Source: an uncultured Bacilli bacterium (GTDB lineage: Bacteria; Bacillota_I; Bacilli_A; RF39; UBA660). Taken from it: 30,435 nt of DNA. The stretch lies in the NCBI GenBank assembly GCA_947522695.1, contig CANNTX010000008.1, forward strand, positions 1 to 30,435. Direction: 5' to 3'. Below are positions 22,582 to 30,435 of this stretch, in pieces (the stretch's first letter is position 1; each line of letters starts with the position of its first letter). The notes beneath the pieces are model-generated. The model saw only the letters and a program-made list of their open reading frames with translations, was not told the origin of the DNA and ran no database searches. The translations under genes and the position numbers were made by a program.

Positions 22582-24215
22582 CTCATGCCTGTGTAGTGTT
22601 CTTGATACCAGTTTTGGCTTTTTTCAGACATTCCTGTATCAATTTCGTGATTTCTATTTTGTTCTTTTTCATACATTTCGATTGTTTCTTTTATTTCGGA
22701 AATATATTTTATTTGTTCGTCTGTTAATAGACTTGGTTTTATTGCATAAACTTGTTCTAATGCTTTTAATTCTTTTTTCCATGATTCTAGTCTATTTCGA
22801 CTTAAGTTACTAGGATTTTCTGGATTATTTTGCCAATCTACTTTTGCTTCATTTTCTTTTTGAATTTTATCACGTAATTCTTGTTGTTTTTGTAAACGTT
22901 CTGGTCTTTTAGCTTGGAATTCTTTAAATTCGTCTGATTGGAGTTTATCACCAATATAAATTATTTGTTCTTGTTCTGGTGATAGAGTTATTCCAACATT
23001 TTGAACTTGCTTAAGTAACTCTGATGATTCAAGTATTTGCTTAGCAGTTCTAGTTTCAGAATTATTTGGTAAAAATGATGTTTCACTTTGAGATTGCATT
23101 TCTTGATAATTTGAACTTGGTTCAACTACTTCAGTTGTTTTTTCAACTTTATTTTCAAGTTCGGTCATATATGATATATATTCTTTTCTTTCAAAATCTC
23201 GATATTTTGTAATTTCACTTGCTGTTGGGCAATATTTTTTGAAGTTTGCTTCTTTTAATTGATTAATAGTATTTGAAAGAGTTGCATAATTATATGACAT
23301 ATCTTCTAGAGTTTTTGAAAAGTATTCTTGTAATTCACTATTTGAAGAATTTTGTAACATTGCAAAATATGCTACTTTTTCAATAGGATTTAGTTTTGTA
23401 TATGTTGTTTCGCTTGGAATAATTATCGAAGTGCTAGGAGCACTTACAGATAAGTTAGAAAATATTTCATCTATAGTTTTTCTACTAAAATAACTATATA
23501 TTATTGATTTTGTATATATTGATTCATTAATAAGTTCTCTTTTATTTCTATCACTTACTGTTATAGAGTCTGGAACAAATGGGAATGTTTCGTCATTTGC
23601 AGAATGTTCACAAACTAAGTATTTATCATTAATTAAACGGGTTAAGATAGTTCTTAGAACTTCAGTTTTTGGTTGGGTAAATAGTTGTAATTTAGGTGTA
23701 AATTTAAATGTTGTATTTATAGTTTCATCTTTTGATGTAATAGTGAAATCAACTAAGCCTTGTTCCATACCAGAAGTAATTATAACGTATTTACCACCGC
23801 GATTTATTAGTTCAGTACCTGATACTTCCTTATTGTTAGTAAGATCAATATATGTTTGATTTAATCCTTGCGTGTTAAGTTTTCTTTCATAAATTCCATC
23901 ACATTTAATATCTCTTAACATTGTTTCAAGTGGAACAAAATCAAATATACGAAACGGATGCATATATGACTTTTGTTCTTCTGTTAAACTAGCAGGATCA
24001 TCATAAGAATCAAGTTCTTTAATTGCATCTTCATTTCCTTGTGTTTTAAATAATTCAGTTAATTGTTCTTTTTGGATTTTTTTCTTTTCTATATATTCTT
24101 GGAATTCTTCTATAAGTTTTTCTCTTTCTTTTTTAGTTATAATTGTTTCACTTTCTAGAAAAAATCTTCTATAAAATAATGACATTATGTCTTCCATATT
24201 ATAAGTTTTATTCAT
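22575..24215 (-). CDS. Coiled-coil-rich protein of unknown function (546 aa)
   Basis: I do not recognise this protein. It has no signal peptide or membrane segment. The N-terminal ~60 residues are Lys/Glu-rich and helical (KKEREKLIEEFQEYIEKKK). Residues about 80-220 look like a mixed alpha/beta domain, with FRIFDFVPLETMLRDIKCDGIY and RGGKYVIITSGMEQGLVDFTI. About 250-340 is Ser/Thr-rich, and the last ~190 residues are Gln/Glu/Lys-rich with long predicted coiled coils. It begins behind a good promoter and GAGG site and ends in its own terminator. It may be structural or scaffolding; no function can be read from motifs. Confidence 0.72.
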   Translation of the reverse strand: MNKTYNMEDIMSLFYRRFFLESETIITKKEREKLIEEFQEYIEKKKIQKEQLTELFKTQGNEDAIKELDSYDDPASLTEEQKSYMHPFRIFDFVPLETMLRDIKCDGIYERKLNTQGLNQTYIDLTNNKEVSGTELINRGGKYVIITSGMEQGLVDFTITSKDETINTTFKFTPKLQLFTQPKTEVLRTILTRLINDKYLVCEHSANDETFPFVPDSITVSDRNKRELINESIYTKSIIYSYFSRKTIDEIFSNLSVSAPSTSIIIPSETTYTKLNPIEKVAYFAMLQNSSNSELQEYFSKTLEDMSYNYATLSNTINQLKEANFKKYCPTASEITKYRDFERKEYISYMTELENKVEKTTEVVEPSSNYQEMQSQSETSFLPNNSETRTAKQILESSELLKQVQNVGITLSPEQEQIIYIGDKLQSDEFKEFQAKRPERLQKQQELRDKIQKENEAKVDWQNNPENPSNLSRNRLESWKKELKALEQVYAIKPSLLTDEQIKYISEIKETIEMYEKEQNRNHEIDTGMSEKSQNWYQEHYTGMRR

Positions 24216-24273
24216 TTTTGTTCCTCACTTTCTATGTTTTATCATTTAAAAAAACATTAGTTTCCTCAATTTT

Positions 24274-24302
24274 AGTTTAATTCGTTAATGTTCAAGTGTC
24301 AA
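24274..24302 (-). promoter_or_regulatory. Promoter of the 546-residue protein gene
   Basis: A perfect TTGACA (24297-24302), a 17-base spacer and TAAACT (24274-24279) on the minus strand. Confidence 0.65.
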
Positions 24303-24341
24303 TCTAATGTTTAATTGTGACGTAAAGGTTTTGTAAATAAA

Positions 24342-24965
24342 TTACTTTATTTTTACTTCTAACATATTTATTAAATCAATAGCTTGTGATGAATCAATTA
24401 CCATACCTTTTATAGAATTATTATCGATTATAATTGAATGAATATCACAAGATGATAGGTCAATATCCTTTAAACTGGTATTAAATATTTCAGATTTATT
24501 TAAAGAACATTTATTAAATTCAATATTTTTTAAATTAGTTTCGATTAGTGAACTTTCATTTAGATTACAATTATCAAATACGATGTTAGATAGTTTAGAG
24601 CCAGAAAAATTAACATATTGTAAATTAGATTCTATAAATTTTATATCTTTTAAACTAGAATCAATAAATGATGTTCCAATTAAAGTACAATTTTTAAAAA
24701 TAGTTCTATGAATTAATTTATAATCATAATTAAGATTGGCTAAATTACAGTTTTCAAAAATACAGTCATATATTTCGACATTTTCTAATTTTACTTTATT
24801 AAAATCATAGTTTTTAAAATGACAACTATTTATTTCAACATCTTTTATATTAATATTTTCTTCGTTATTGTAGATATATAAGTTATTCGTAAAGTCGTTT
24901 GTTTTAAAAGAAGTATATATATTTTGGGATGTTAGTGACTTTATTATAGGCTCTTTAATTTTCAT
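24342..24965 (-). CDS. Pentapeptide-repeat protein
   Basis: The 207-residue product is mostly pentapeptide-type repeats that fold into a right-handed quadrilateral beta helix. Clear units occur from about residue 45 (CHFKNYDFNKVKLENVEIYD, then IFENCNLANLNYDY) to about 180. The closing segment, KGMVIDSSQAIDLINML, resembles the end of many family members, including Qnr-type proteins. Those relatives protect DNA gyrase, but most pentapeptide proteins have no known function, so that role is not claimed. It overlaps the HD-domain gene by 11 bases and is the last gene of a four-gene operon. Confidence 0.88.
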   Translation of the reverse strand: MKIKEPIIKSLTSQNIYTSFKTNDFTNNLYIYNNEENINIKDVEINSCHFKNYDFNKVKLENVEIYDCIFENCNLANLNYDYKLIHRTIFKNCTLIGTSFIDSSLKDIKFIESNLQYVNFSGSKLSNIVFDNCNLNESSLIETNLKNIEFNKCSLNKSEIFNTSLKDIDLSSCDIHSIIIDNNSIKGMVIDSSQAIDLINMLEVKIK

Positions 24966-25413
24966 GATTCCTCTTAAATTTACTTTTTATTTCAATTAGA
25001 CCACAATATTTATCTATTAGAGTTAATAACAAACCTTCTTTGGAATTGGGAGGAATAGGTGTTACAGGAAACATATGCCTCTTAATTATGTTTTGTTCTT
25101 TTTCGGTTAGATCAAATAATTTGCAAGCATTTTGACAAGCAATGTTTCCGTGTCTAAATGCATGAAATCTTTTACGATTGTTACTTTTTTTACGCCAGTC
25201 ATATAAAAATAAATCATGAAGCATGGCAGCTCTAGCAACTGAGATATAATCCCAATGTAATTTTTTAGCTATTAAAAAACAGTAATATGAAGCATTATAG
25301 CAGTGTTCAAAGCATGATGTGTTAAAATGTTGTCTATAATTTTTCATTAAATTAACTGTTTCATTTTCTTTTATATCTTTAATTATATTTTCAAATTCTT
25401 CTCTATTTTTCAT
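24955..25413 (-). CDS. HD-domain protein, probable metal-dependent phosphohydrolase
   Basis: HD-superfamily enzymes hydrolyse phosphoesters such as nucleotides using metal ions held by His and Asp. The 152-residue product contains the ordered motif set HCYNAS, MLHDLFLYDW (the HD pair), FHAFRHGN, RHMFP and DKYCGL. This is close to the small HD proteins of Firmicutes. No signal peptide is present, so it acts in the cytosol. It begins 15 bases after the thioredoxin-like gene and overlaps the pentapeptide gene. Substrate unknown. Confidence 0.88.
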   Translation of the reverse strand: MKNREEFENIIKDIKENETVNLMKNYRQHFNTSCFEHCYNASYYCFLIAKKLHWDYISVARAAMLHDLFLYDWRKKSNNRKRFHAFRHGNIACQNACKLFDLTEKEQNIIKRHMFPVTPIPPNSKEGLLLTLIDKYCGLIEIKSKFKRNHEN

Positions 25414-25428
25414 AAGTCATCTTAAATA

Positions 25429-25890
25429 TTATATATTAATATACTCTTTTATCCAAGATGTAAATTCTTTTTTATCTTGATATTTTGATAAATCATCATT
25501 TTTTTCAGGATTTAAATATTTAATAATTTTACCTTCTTTTATTAAAATTACACTTGGAGCATAATTAACTTCATTATATAAATAAGTTGTTTTAAATTCA
25601 TCAAATGGGATTTTTAATATTGTAATATTTAATTCTTTGATACTTTCATTAAATATTTCGTCACATGATACTTTAAAAGTACAAAAATTATTATAAGTAA
25701 ATAAGATAAAATTTTCTTTATTATTTAATAATTCATTAAGGTTAGCACCATTTATATCAATAAATTTACCAGTGTTATAATATTTAGATTCAAGTGTAAA
25801 TTTTTGTTTAGTTAAATTAGTTATAAACAATAGAGATAATGGAATTAATATTATAAAAACAATTACCATTATTATCTTTTTAATTTTCAT
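25429..25890 (-). CDS. Membrane-anchored thioredoxin-like protein with a C-x5-C pair
   Basis: The 153-residue product has an N-terminal transmembrane anchor (about 5-25) and a thioredoxin-fold domain facing outward. FILFTYNNFC contains the strand before the active site, and APSVILIKEGKIIKYL has the cis-Pro (Pro112) and following strands. The usual C-x2-C is replaced by Cys70 and Cys76, five residues apart. It could form or accept disulfides with altered chemistry, or be a non-catalytic adaptor. Its start overlaps the end of the rhodanese gene by 4 bases (ATGA), so the two are translationally coupled. Confidence 0.75.
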   Translation of the reverse strand: MKIKKIIMVIVFIILIPLSLLFITNLTKQKFTLESKYYNTGKFIDINGANLNELLNNKENFILFTYNNFCTFKVSCDEIFNESIKELNITILKIPFDEFKTTYLYNEVNYAPSVILIKEGKIIKYLNPEKNDDLSKYQDKKEFTSWIKEYINI

Positions 25891-26573
25891 TTAGATACCT
25901 TTGTTAAATTAGTAAAATCAATATTGTGATAATTTATTTTATAAAAATCATAATAAGTTTTATTATTAGTTGTTCTTTTAACTTCAACATTATTATTTCC
26001 ATTGTAGTACCAATAACCACCTATATTATAAATTTTATTTTCATCCCAACCGAGAGCTACTAGCATTTCTTTAGTACTTCCAGCATAGCCTCCAGCACCA
26101 CACATTAAAAAGATATTTTTATCTTTTGGAAATAAATATTCTAATATACTTAGTGATTCATTGTAATTAGCTATATATTTTCCATCTTTTAAAGTGAATA
26201 AGGTATTTCCTTCATATGTTTTACCTACTTCTTTTGGCAGACCTGTTACATTTACTAAGTAGGGGTAAGGTACTACTTCAAAGCCTTTTATAAAGCCTGA
26301 TAGGTAAGAATCTCCACCAATTGCCTCATAATTACCGGGATCTTTTAACATACGCATATCACGATATTCTGAATCAGAACGATTTAAATAATTATCGATA
26401 GTTGTTTCATTAATATTTTTATCAATACCAAAAGTTCCTCTTAATCCTTCAGTAATTTCTGGTTTAGGTAAATTAGTTACCTTAGATGTTTTTCTATTAA
26501 CAAAATTATATATATTTAGTCCTAGACTTAATAATAAGATTACTAATAAGACATATTTTAAATTCTTTTTCAT
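25887..26573 (-). CDS. Membrane-anchored rhodanese-like protein
   Basis: Rhodanese domains carry sulfur as a persulfide on an active-site Cys. The 228-residue product has an N-terminal membrane anchor (about 7-25) and one rhodanese-like domain outside. It has YRDMRMLKDPGNYEAIGG, GFEVVPYPYLVNVTG, and the active-site loop MCGAGGYAGS with Cys158 followed by LVALGWDENKIYNIGGYWYYNG. It is the first gene of an operon with thioredoxin-like, HD and pentapeptide genes, suggesting extracytoplasmic sulfur or thiol redox handling. The start is supported by AAGGAAAG upstream. Confidence 0.88.
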   Translation of the reverse strand: MKKNLKYVLLVILLLSLGLNIYNFVNRKTSKVTNLPKPEITEGLRGTFGIDKNINETTIDNYLNRSDSEYRDMRMLKDPGNYEAIGGDSYLSGFIKGFEVVPYPYLVNVTGLPKEVGKTYEGNTLFTLKDGKYIANYNESLSILEYLFPKDKNIFLMCGAGGYAGSTKEMLVALGWDENKIYNIGGYWYYNGNNNVEVKRTTNNKTYYDFYKINYHNIDFTNLTKVSK

Positions 26574-26601
26574 TTTCTTTCCTTCTTTCTAAGTAAAATT
26601 T

Positions 26602-26629
26602 ATAATAAATCTTTAAAAGAGTAAATCAA
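26602..26629 (-). promoter_or_regulatory. Promoter of the rhodanese operon
   Basis: TTGATT (26624-26629), a 16-base spacer and TATTAT (26602-26607) on the minus strand. Confidence 0.5.
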
Positions 26630-26639
26630 CTTTAAATAA

Positions 26640-26664
26640 AATAAAACTCAACTGTTAGTTGAGT
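26640..26664 (-). terminator. Terminator of the cardiolipin synthase gene
   Basis: An 8-bp stem ACTCAACT/AGTTGAGT with a 3-base loop, then TTTTATTTTATTT on the minus strand. Confidence 0.8.
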
Positions 26665-26665
26665 A

Positions 26666-28174
26666 TTAAAAGAATGGGGCAAAAAATCTTAATATTGATT
26701 GCCATAATCTTCGATATATATTATAAGTTACATCTTTTTTAGTTAATTGGTGTGATTCTTTAATTATTTCTTTAACATCATTATAAATATCTTTTATTTC
26801 ATTTACATCTTCTAGATATACACCATTTTCAAAGTGAAGATATAAACTTCTATAATCAAGATTAATTGTTCCGACAGTAGCTTTATTATCATCTGATACA
26901 AATATTTTACTATGAATAAATCCTGGGGTATAAGTAAAAACTTTAACACCATTTTCAACTAAATTTTTAGCATATGAGTTTGTTAATTCATAAACAATTT
27001 TTTTATCAGGTATACCAGGAATAATTATTTTAACATCTACTCCTCTTTTGACAGCTAAAATTAAGGCATTAATCATATCTGTATCTATTATTAAATAAGG
27101 AGTTGTTATATATACATAATTTATTGCTTTATTAATGATATTTAAGTATACATCTTCACCTTCAAGAATTCCATTTAAAGGAACCGATCCATAACAAGAT
27201 ATATATCCATTAGGTTTAATTGGTTTAGTATATGGTGTTTTAAACTTTAAATAATTATCATCCTCTTTATGATAAGAATTCCATAGTGTTAAAAACATTA
27301 CGGTTAAATTCCAAACTGAGTCTCCTTCTAATTTAATAGCGTTATCTTTCCAATAACCAAATCTCAATAGTTTATTTATGTATTCGTCAGAAAAGTTTAA
27401 TCCACCGGTATAGGCAATTTTACCATCAATAACAGTTATTTTACGATGATCTCTGTTGTTCATAAAGATTCCATTATATATTTTAAGCTTATTAAAGACT
27501 GTACATTTTATATTTAATGATTCTAAATATTTTGGATAATTTTCAGGTAGATATGGTATACACCCCATGTCATCATACATAATTCTTACTTCAATTCCTT
27601 CTTTAACTTTTTCTTTTAAGATATTTAAAATTTGAGTCCACATGGTTCCTTCATTAGATATTATAAAATATTCTAAAAATATATATTTTTTAGCGTTTTT
27701 TAAATCATTTAGAAAGTCAAGAAAAAAGTCTTCACCATCTTTATAATATTTAATTTGATTATTTTTACTAACTGGATAGTTTAAGAAGTTATTTAAGTAT
27801 TTTAATATATCTTTTTGTTTGTCATTTATTTCTTCAGTTACTTCTTTATTTTTTTGGTAATATTTAAGTGATTCTTTGGTTTCTTTCTGAATATTTTTTA
27901 ATAATTTACTTCCTTTTATACTACGTTTAACCATTAAATAGATGAATATTCCTGCTAATGGGAAAAGTAATATTAAAATAATCCATAATAAGTCATTTAT
28001 AATACTTTTACTATTTTTAACAATGTTGGATACGATTAGAAAAGATATTATGGTTATTAGTATTTGGATTATATAGTACTCATTATAAAAGTAGGTCATT
28101 AATTCATAACTTAATATGAATTCGATTAAAATACTTAATATAATTAAGAATGTTCTTTCAATTATTTTTTTCAT
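26666..28174 (-). CDS. cls: Cardiolipin synthase (phospholipase D family)
   Basis: This enzyme joins two phosphatidylglycerol molecules into cardiolipin at the membrane. The product is 502 residues with two N-terminal membrane helices (about 5-75) and a duplicated PLD catalytic domain. HKD motif 1 is HRKITVIDGKIAYTGGLN and motif 2 is HSKIFVSDDNKATVGTIN, each with the expected His, Lys and Asp. The ATG at 28174 is preferred to GTG 28189 because AAGGTGAT lies just before it. Promoter and terminator are both visible, so this is a single-gene unit. Confidence 0.95.
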   Translation of the reverse strand: MKKIIERTFLIILSILIEFILSYELMTYFYNEYYIIQILITIISFLIVSNIVKNSKSIINDLLWIILILLFPLAGIFIYLMVKRSIKGSKLLKNIQKETKESLKYYQKNKEVTEEINDKQKDILKYLNNFLNYPVSKNNQIKYYKDGEDFFLDFLNDLKNAKKYIFLEYFIISNEGTMWTQILNILKEKVKEGIEVRIMYDDMGCIPYLPENYPKYLESLNIKCTVFNKLKIYNGIFMNNRDHRKITVIDGKIAYTGGLNFSDEYINKLLRFGYWKDNAIKLEGDSVWNLTVMFLTLWNSYHKEDDNYLKFKTPYTKPIKPNGYISCYGSVPLNGILEGEDVYLNIINKAINYVYITTPYLIIDTDMINALILAVKRGVDVKIIIPGIPDKKIVYELTNSYAKNLVENGVKVFTYTPGFIHSKIFVSDDNKATVGTINLDYRSLYLHFENGVYLEDVNEIKDIYNDVKEIIKESHQLTKKDVTYNIYRRLWQSILRFFAPFF

Positions 28175-28210
28175 GTTATCACCTTCCACTGGCGTAGTAT
28201 CTCTAATGTG

Positions 28211-28240
28211 ATTATAGCAAATTGTTTTTGTTTATGTAAA
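28211..28240 (-). promoter_or_regulatory. Promoter of cls
   Basis: TTTACA (28235-28240), an 18-base spacer and a perfect TATAAT (28211-28216) on the minus strand. Confidence 0.75.
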
Positions 28241-28259
28241 GTGATGGTAAAATTAAATG

Positions 28260-29495
28260 TTATTTGCGATTTAATTTAAGAAAGTTTTTTCCATCAATTA
28301 TTCTAGCTACTATTAGTGATGAGCAAGAGTCGCCAACAACATTTAAAACGGTTGCGGGTGCATCTATTATTGTGGCGATAATTGAAAGGATTGGTAAGGC
28401 AGATGATGGGAAGCCAAGAATTTGTAAAATAAACATTTCGGATATAGTTCCTCCACCAATTGGAACAGCGGTTATAAGTAATGTTGAAAGTAAAGATACT
28501 CCTAAAATAGTTAAAATGTTTATATCTTTACCAAATAAGTAAATTAAGAACATTATTTTAAAGGCACTACCAACAACTGAGCCATCTTTATGAAAACTGG
28601 TTCCCATGGGAATTGTTGTTTCGGCAATATCACTTGGTACTCCCATTTCCTTGGTATATTTAATATTTATGGGGATAGTGGCAGCTGATGAACAAGTTGC
28701 TAGGGCTGTTGTTGATGGACTTAGTATATTTTTCCAATAAGCTTTTAATCCTTTTTTGCCACTAACTAATATGACATATGCACTATAAACAAATACATAA
28801 ATAAATAAACATACAATGGTATAAACTATAAATGTTTTAAGAAAACCAATAGCAATTACACTTCCATAACTACCAATAAGAGTTGCTATGAAACAACCTA
28901 AACCAATAGGTGCATAATACATAATAATGTTTACGATGTTTATGACTACTTCATTAAGACTTAATATTAATTCAATTACCTTTTTACCTTTATCTTTACT
29001 TTTGCGAATGGCAAAACCAAAAATAATTGAGAACACTAAAATAGCAATTATATTTTCTTTACTTAAAATTTTGTAAAAATCATTTACAGTTAATAAATTA
29101 GCAGTTTTTTGCAATATGTTTACTTCTTCACTAATAACAACATCTTGATTTAATAGATTCGTTAGATTGTTAATATCTTTAGAATCTATTAATTTGATTG
29201 TATAAGATGATACTACTCCTATTAAAGCAGCAATGATTGACATAACAGCAAATACGATAAGAATTGTTATCATAATTTTGCCTAATCTTTTAGGATTTTC
29301 CATTTTAATTATTGATGATGTAATTGTTAAAAATATAAGCGGAACTATTACAACAAACATTAAGTTGAGGAAGATATCTCCTAAAGGACTTAATACACAG
29401 GCTTTTTCTTTAAAGATAAGACCGATGATTGTACCTATAATTATACTTAGTAATAAGATAATGGTACTTTTATAATTTTTCCATATTTTTTTCAT
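28260..29495 (-). CDS. Dicarboxylate/amino acid:cation symporter (DAACS family)
   Basis: DAACS carriers import aspartate, glutamate or related substrates with Na+ or H+ by an elevator mechanism. The 411-residue product has eight or so hydrophobic segments. It carries the HP1 serine-rich tip TCSSAATIPI and the TM7 signature region MGTSFHKDGSVVGSAF. In characterised members the last reads like NMDGTA, so the substrate or ion specificity may differ. HP2 (PIGGGTISEMF) and the TM8 region (IIDAPATVLNVVGDSCSSLIV) are present, but the usual Arg/Asp pair that binds acidic amino acids is not obvious. The start is backed by a GGAGG site. Confidence 0.88.
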   Translation of the reverse strand: MKKIWKNYKSTIILLLSIIIGTIIGLIFKEKACVLSPLGDIFLNLMFVVIVPLIFLTITSSIIKMENPKRLGKIMITILIVFAVMSIIAALIGVVSSYTIKLIDSKDINNLTNLLNQDVVISEEVNILQKTANLLTVNDFYKILSKENIIAILVFSIIFGFAIRKSKDKGKKVIELILSLNEVVINIVNIIMYYAPIGLGCFIATLIGSYGSVIAIGFLKTFIVYTIVCLFIYVFVYSAYVILVSGKKGLKAYWKNILSPSTTALATCSSAATIPINIKYTKEMGVPSDIAETTIPMGTSFHKDGSVVGSAFKIMFLIYLFGKDINILTILGVSLLSTLLITAVPIGGGTISEMFILQILGFPSSALPILSIIATIIDAPATVLNVVGDSCSSLIVARIIDGKNFLKLNRK

Positions 29496-29512
29496 TGTTT
29501 CCTCCTATTTAA

Positions 29513-29541
29513 ATTATATAGTTTAATTTAAAAATAATTAA
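29513..29541 (-). promoter_or_regulatory. Promoter of the symporter gene
   Basis: TTAATT (29536-29541), a 17-base spacer and a perfect TATAAT (29513-29518) on the minus strand, divergent from the Sel1-type gene. Confidence 0.55.
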
Positions 29542-29594
29542 TATTCATAATTATTCAATAAATTTAAGGTGTATTCATTAATTATTCACTTTGT

Positions 29595-29602
29595 GATATG
29601 AT
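29595..29602 (+). promoter_or_regulatory. Extended -10 promoter placing the transcript start at the Sel1-gene ATG
   Basis: TGA-TATGAT overlaps here; the six bases TTTAGG-T region to the ATG leave no leader. The expected +1 is the A of ATG at 29609. The -35 is weak (TTCATT, 29574-29579). Confidence 0.5.
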
Positions 29603-29608
29603 TTAGGT

Positions 29609-30435
29609 ATGAAAAGAAAATATGTTAAATTAAATGATGGTTATAGTCATTTGTCTTTGGGAAATGTGATTAACGTTATTAAGGAAGAAAGCAAGAATAA
29701 ATCTTCGGCTATTCAAGGAGAAATTTTTTGTGCTATTTTTAGTACGGATTACGTTAATAATTCGACTGTTAATAATTATTGTATTGGATCAAGGGGAATT
29801 GGGGATAATTATAAACAAATTTATATTAATTTAAGAAAAAATTTTGAGAAAGATAAAACTATTTTTAAGGAGATAATTTGTAATATTTTAACAATTGTGG
29901 AAGGAACTATTTATAGAGAAGACGATATTGATGTAATTAATCAAAATGGAGAGTTAAAAAATATCTGTTGTAAATTATATAATATTGCTAAAAATGATGC
30001 GAGTGTTAATAGTGATTATATTTGTTTATTTAGAGATTTATTTAAGAATGAGAATTATTATGAGTTATTTGTGGATTTAGTTATTTATGCTATTCTTGAA
30101 AAGAAACAGCCTTTATATCAAGATGAAAAAATTAAGAATGTGGTAGAAACAATTTTAGAAAATACAGATATTTCGGTTAATGATTTGCAAAATTTTTTAA
30201 TACTCGAAATGAACGATGGTAGTAATTTTGATTTTTCTTTAGTTAATCTTGCTAACCAAGATAATCCTTATGCAAATTATGAACTTGGCAAAAAGGAATA
30301 TAGAGGAGAATTTGAGGGAAAGCCTAATTATAGTAAAGCTTTTAATTATTTTGAGAAGGCTGCATTAAAAAATCATCCTTCGGCATATTGGATGATGGGG
30401 AATATGGTTAAAAATGGCCTTATAGGAAATTATGA
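29609..30435 (+). CDS. Sel1-like repeat protein (partial, runs off the right edge)
   Basis: An uninterrupted frame of at least 275 codons starts at ATG 29609 and has no stop before the window ends. The first ~210 residues (from MKRKYVKLNDGYSHLSLGN onward) are a Lys/Asn/Ile-rich helical region that I cannot assign. From about residue 212 the Sel1-like pattern appears: NPYANYELGKKEYRGEFEG, then YSKAFNYFEKAALKNHPSAYWMMGNMVKNG. Sel1 repeats are alpha-alpha solenoids for protein-protein contacts. It is divergent from the symporter gene, the only large gene on the plus strand, and has no ribosome binding site. Confidence 0.85.
   Translation, partial: MKRKYVKLNDGYSHLSLGNVINVIKEESKNKSSAIQGEIFCAIFSTDYVNNSTVNNYCIGSRGIGDNYKQIYINLRKNFEKDKTIFKEIICNILTIVEGTIYREDDIDVINQNGELKNICCKLYNIAKNDASVNSDYICLFRDLFKNENYYELFVDLVIYAILEKKQPLYQDEKIKNVVETILENTDISVNDLQNFLILEMNDGSNFDFSLVNLANQDNPYANYELGKKEYRGEFEGKPNYSKAFNYFEKAALKNHPSAYWMMGNMVKNGLIGNY

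Noticed and set aside
1..30435. Reverse transcriptase or template repeat of a retroelement inside the window
   Set aside because: I looked for a reverse transcriptase frame and for an A-rich near-copy of either variable segment and saw none, so any such system would have to act from elsewhere.
1..30435. CRISPR arrays, tRNA or rRNA genes, insertion sequences
   Set aside because: No regularly spaced repeats, cloverleaf-like segments, rRNA signatures or transposase frames were seen.

Overview
The window is a very AT-rich, tightly packed stretch of bacterial chromosome from a low-GC Firmicute. Gene content and style suggest an uncultured gut Bacilli lineage close to the Mollicutes (RF39-like); this is an inference from style, not a database match. 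Signs are the TYAFF/TYSYL-type N-termini on two surface proteins, Lys/Asn/Ile-rich proteins, GGAGG-type ribosome binding sites and a CwlD-like amidase. The standard code is used: Trp is TGG, and prfB keeps its UGA-dependent frameshift, so UGA is a stop and not Trp as in many Mollicutes. Nearly everything is on the minus strand. The exceptions are a tiny toxin-like gene near 1.4 kb and a Sel1-type gene cut by the right edge.

Layout, left to right. 1-1.2 kb: ribosomal operon rpsF-ssb-rpsR with a leader that looks like the S6:S18 autoregulatory RNA, next to the first codons of rplI. 1.3-1.65 kb: a candidate type I toxin-antitoxin cassette. 1.8-3.2 kb: an anchored surface protein with a base-composition anomaly at its 3' end. 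3.3-5.4 kb: ychF and an ATP-grasp gene. 5.5-8.3 kb: HtrA protease, an Abi/HEPN protein and a cell-wall amidase. 8.4-12.7 kb: an unknown 668-aa protein, mgtE and yitT. 12.7-13.8 kb: prfB with a programmed +1 frameshift. 13.9-17.8 kb: a transglutaminase-like protein, trpS, a GH25 lysozyme lipoprotein and a leader smORF. 17.9-20.65 kb: a zinc/cadmium efflux operon (ArsR/SmtB regulator, P-type ATPase, cysteine-less thioredoxin-like protein). 20.7-22.4 kb: a second anchored surface protein with the same kind of 3' anomaly. 22.6-24.2 kb: an unknown coiled-coil-rich protein. 24.3-26.6 kb: an operon of rhodanese, thioredoxin-like, HD and pentapeptide-repeat proteins. 26.7-29.5 kb: cardiolipin synthase and a dicarboxylate/amino-acid symporter. 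29.6 kb to the end: the partial Sel1 gene.

The most interesting signal is the pair of surface proteins. In both, the last ~110-125 coding bases change abruptly from A-rich and AT-rich to strongly A-depleted and GC-rich (hand counts: 41% to 12% A in one, 49% to 21% A in the other). These bases encode a Trp-Leu...Gly-x-x-Pro motif typical of C-type-lectin-like variable domains. This is what adenine-directed mutagenesis by a diversity-generating retroelement would leave, acting in trans because no reverse transcriptase or template repeat is visible here. The second protein's promoter also has a G6 tract between -35 and -10, which could make it phase variable. The type I toxin-antitoxin candidate, the Abi/HEPN gene and two genes with predicted leaderless mRNAs are the next most interesting items.
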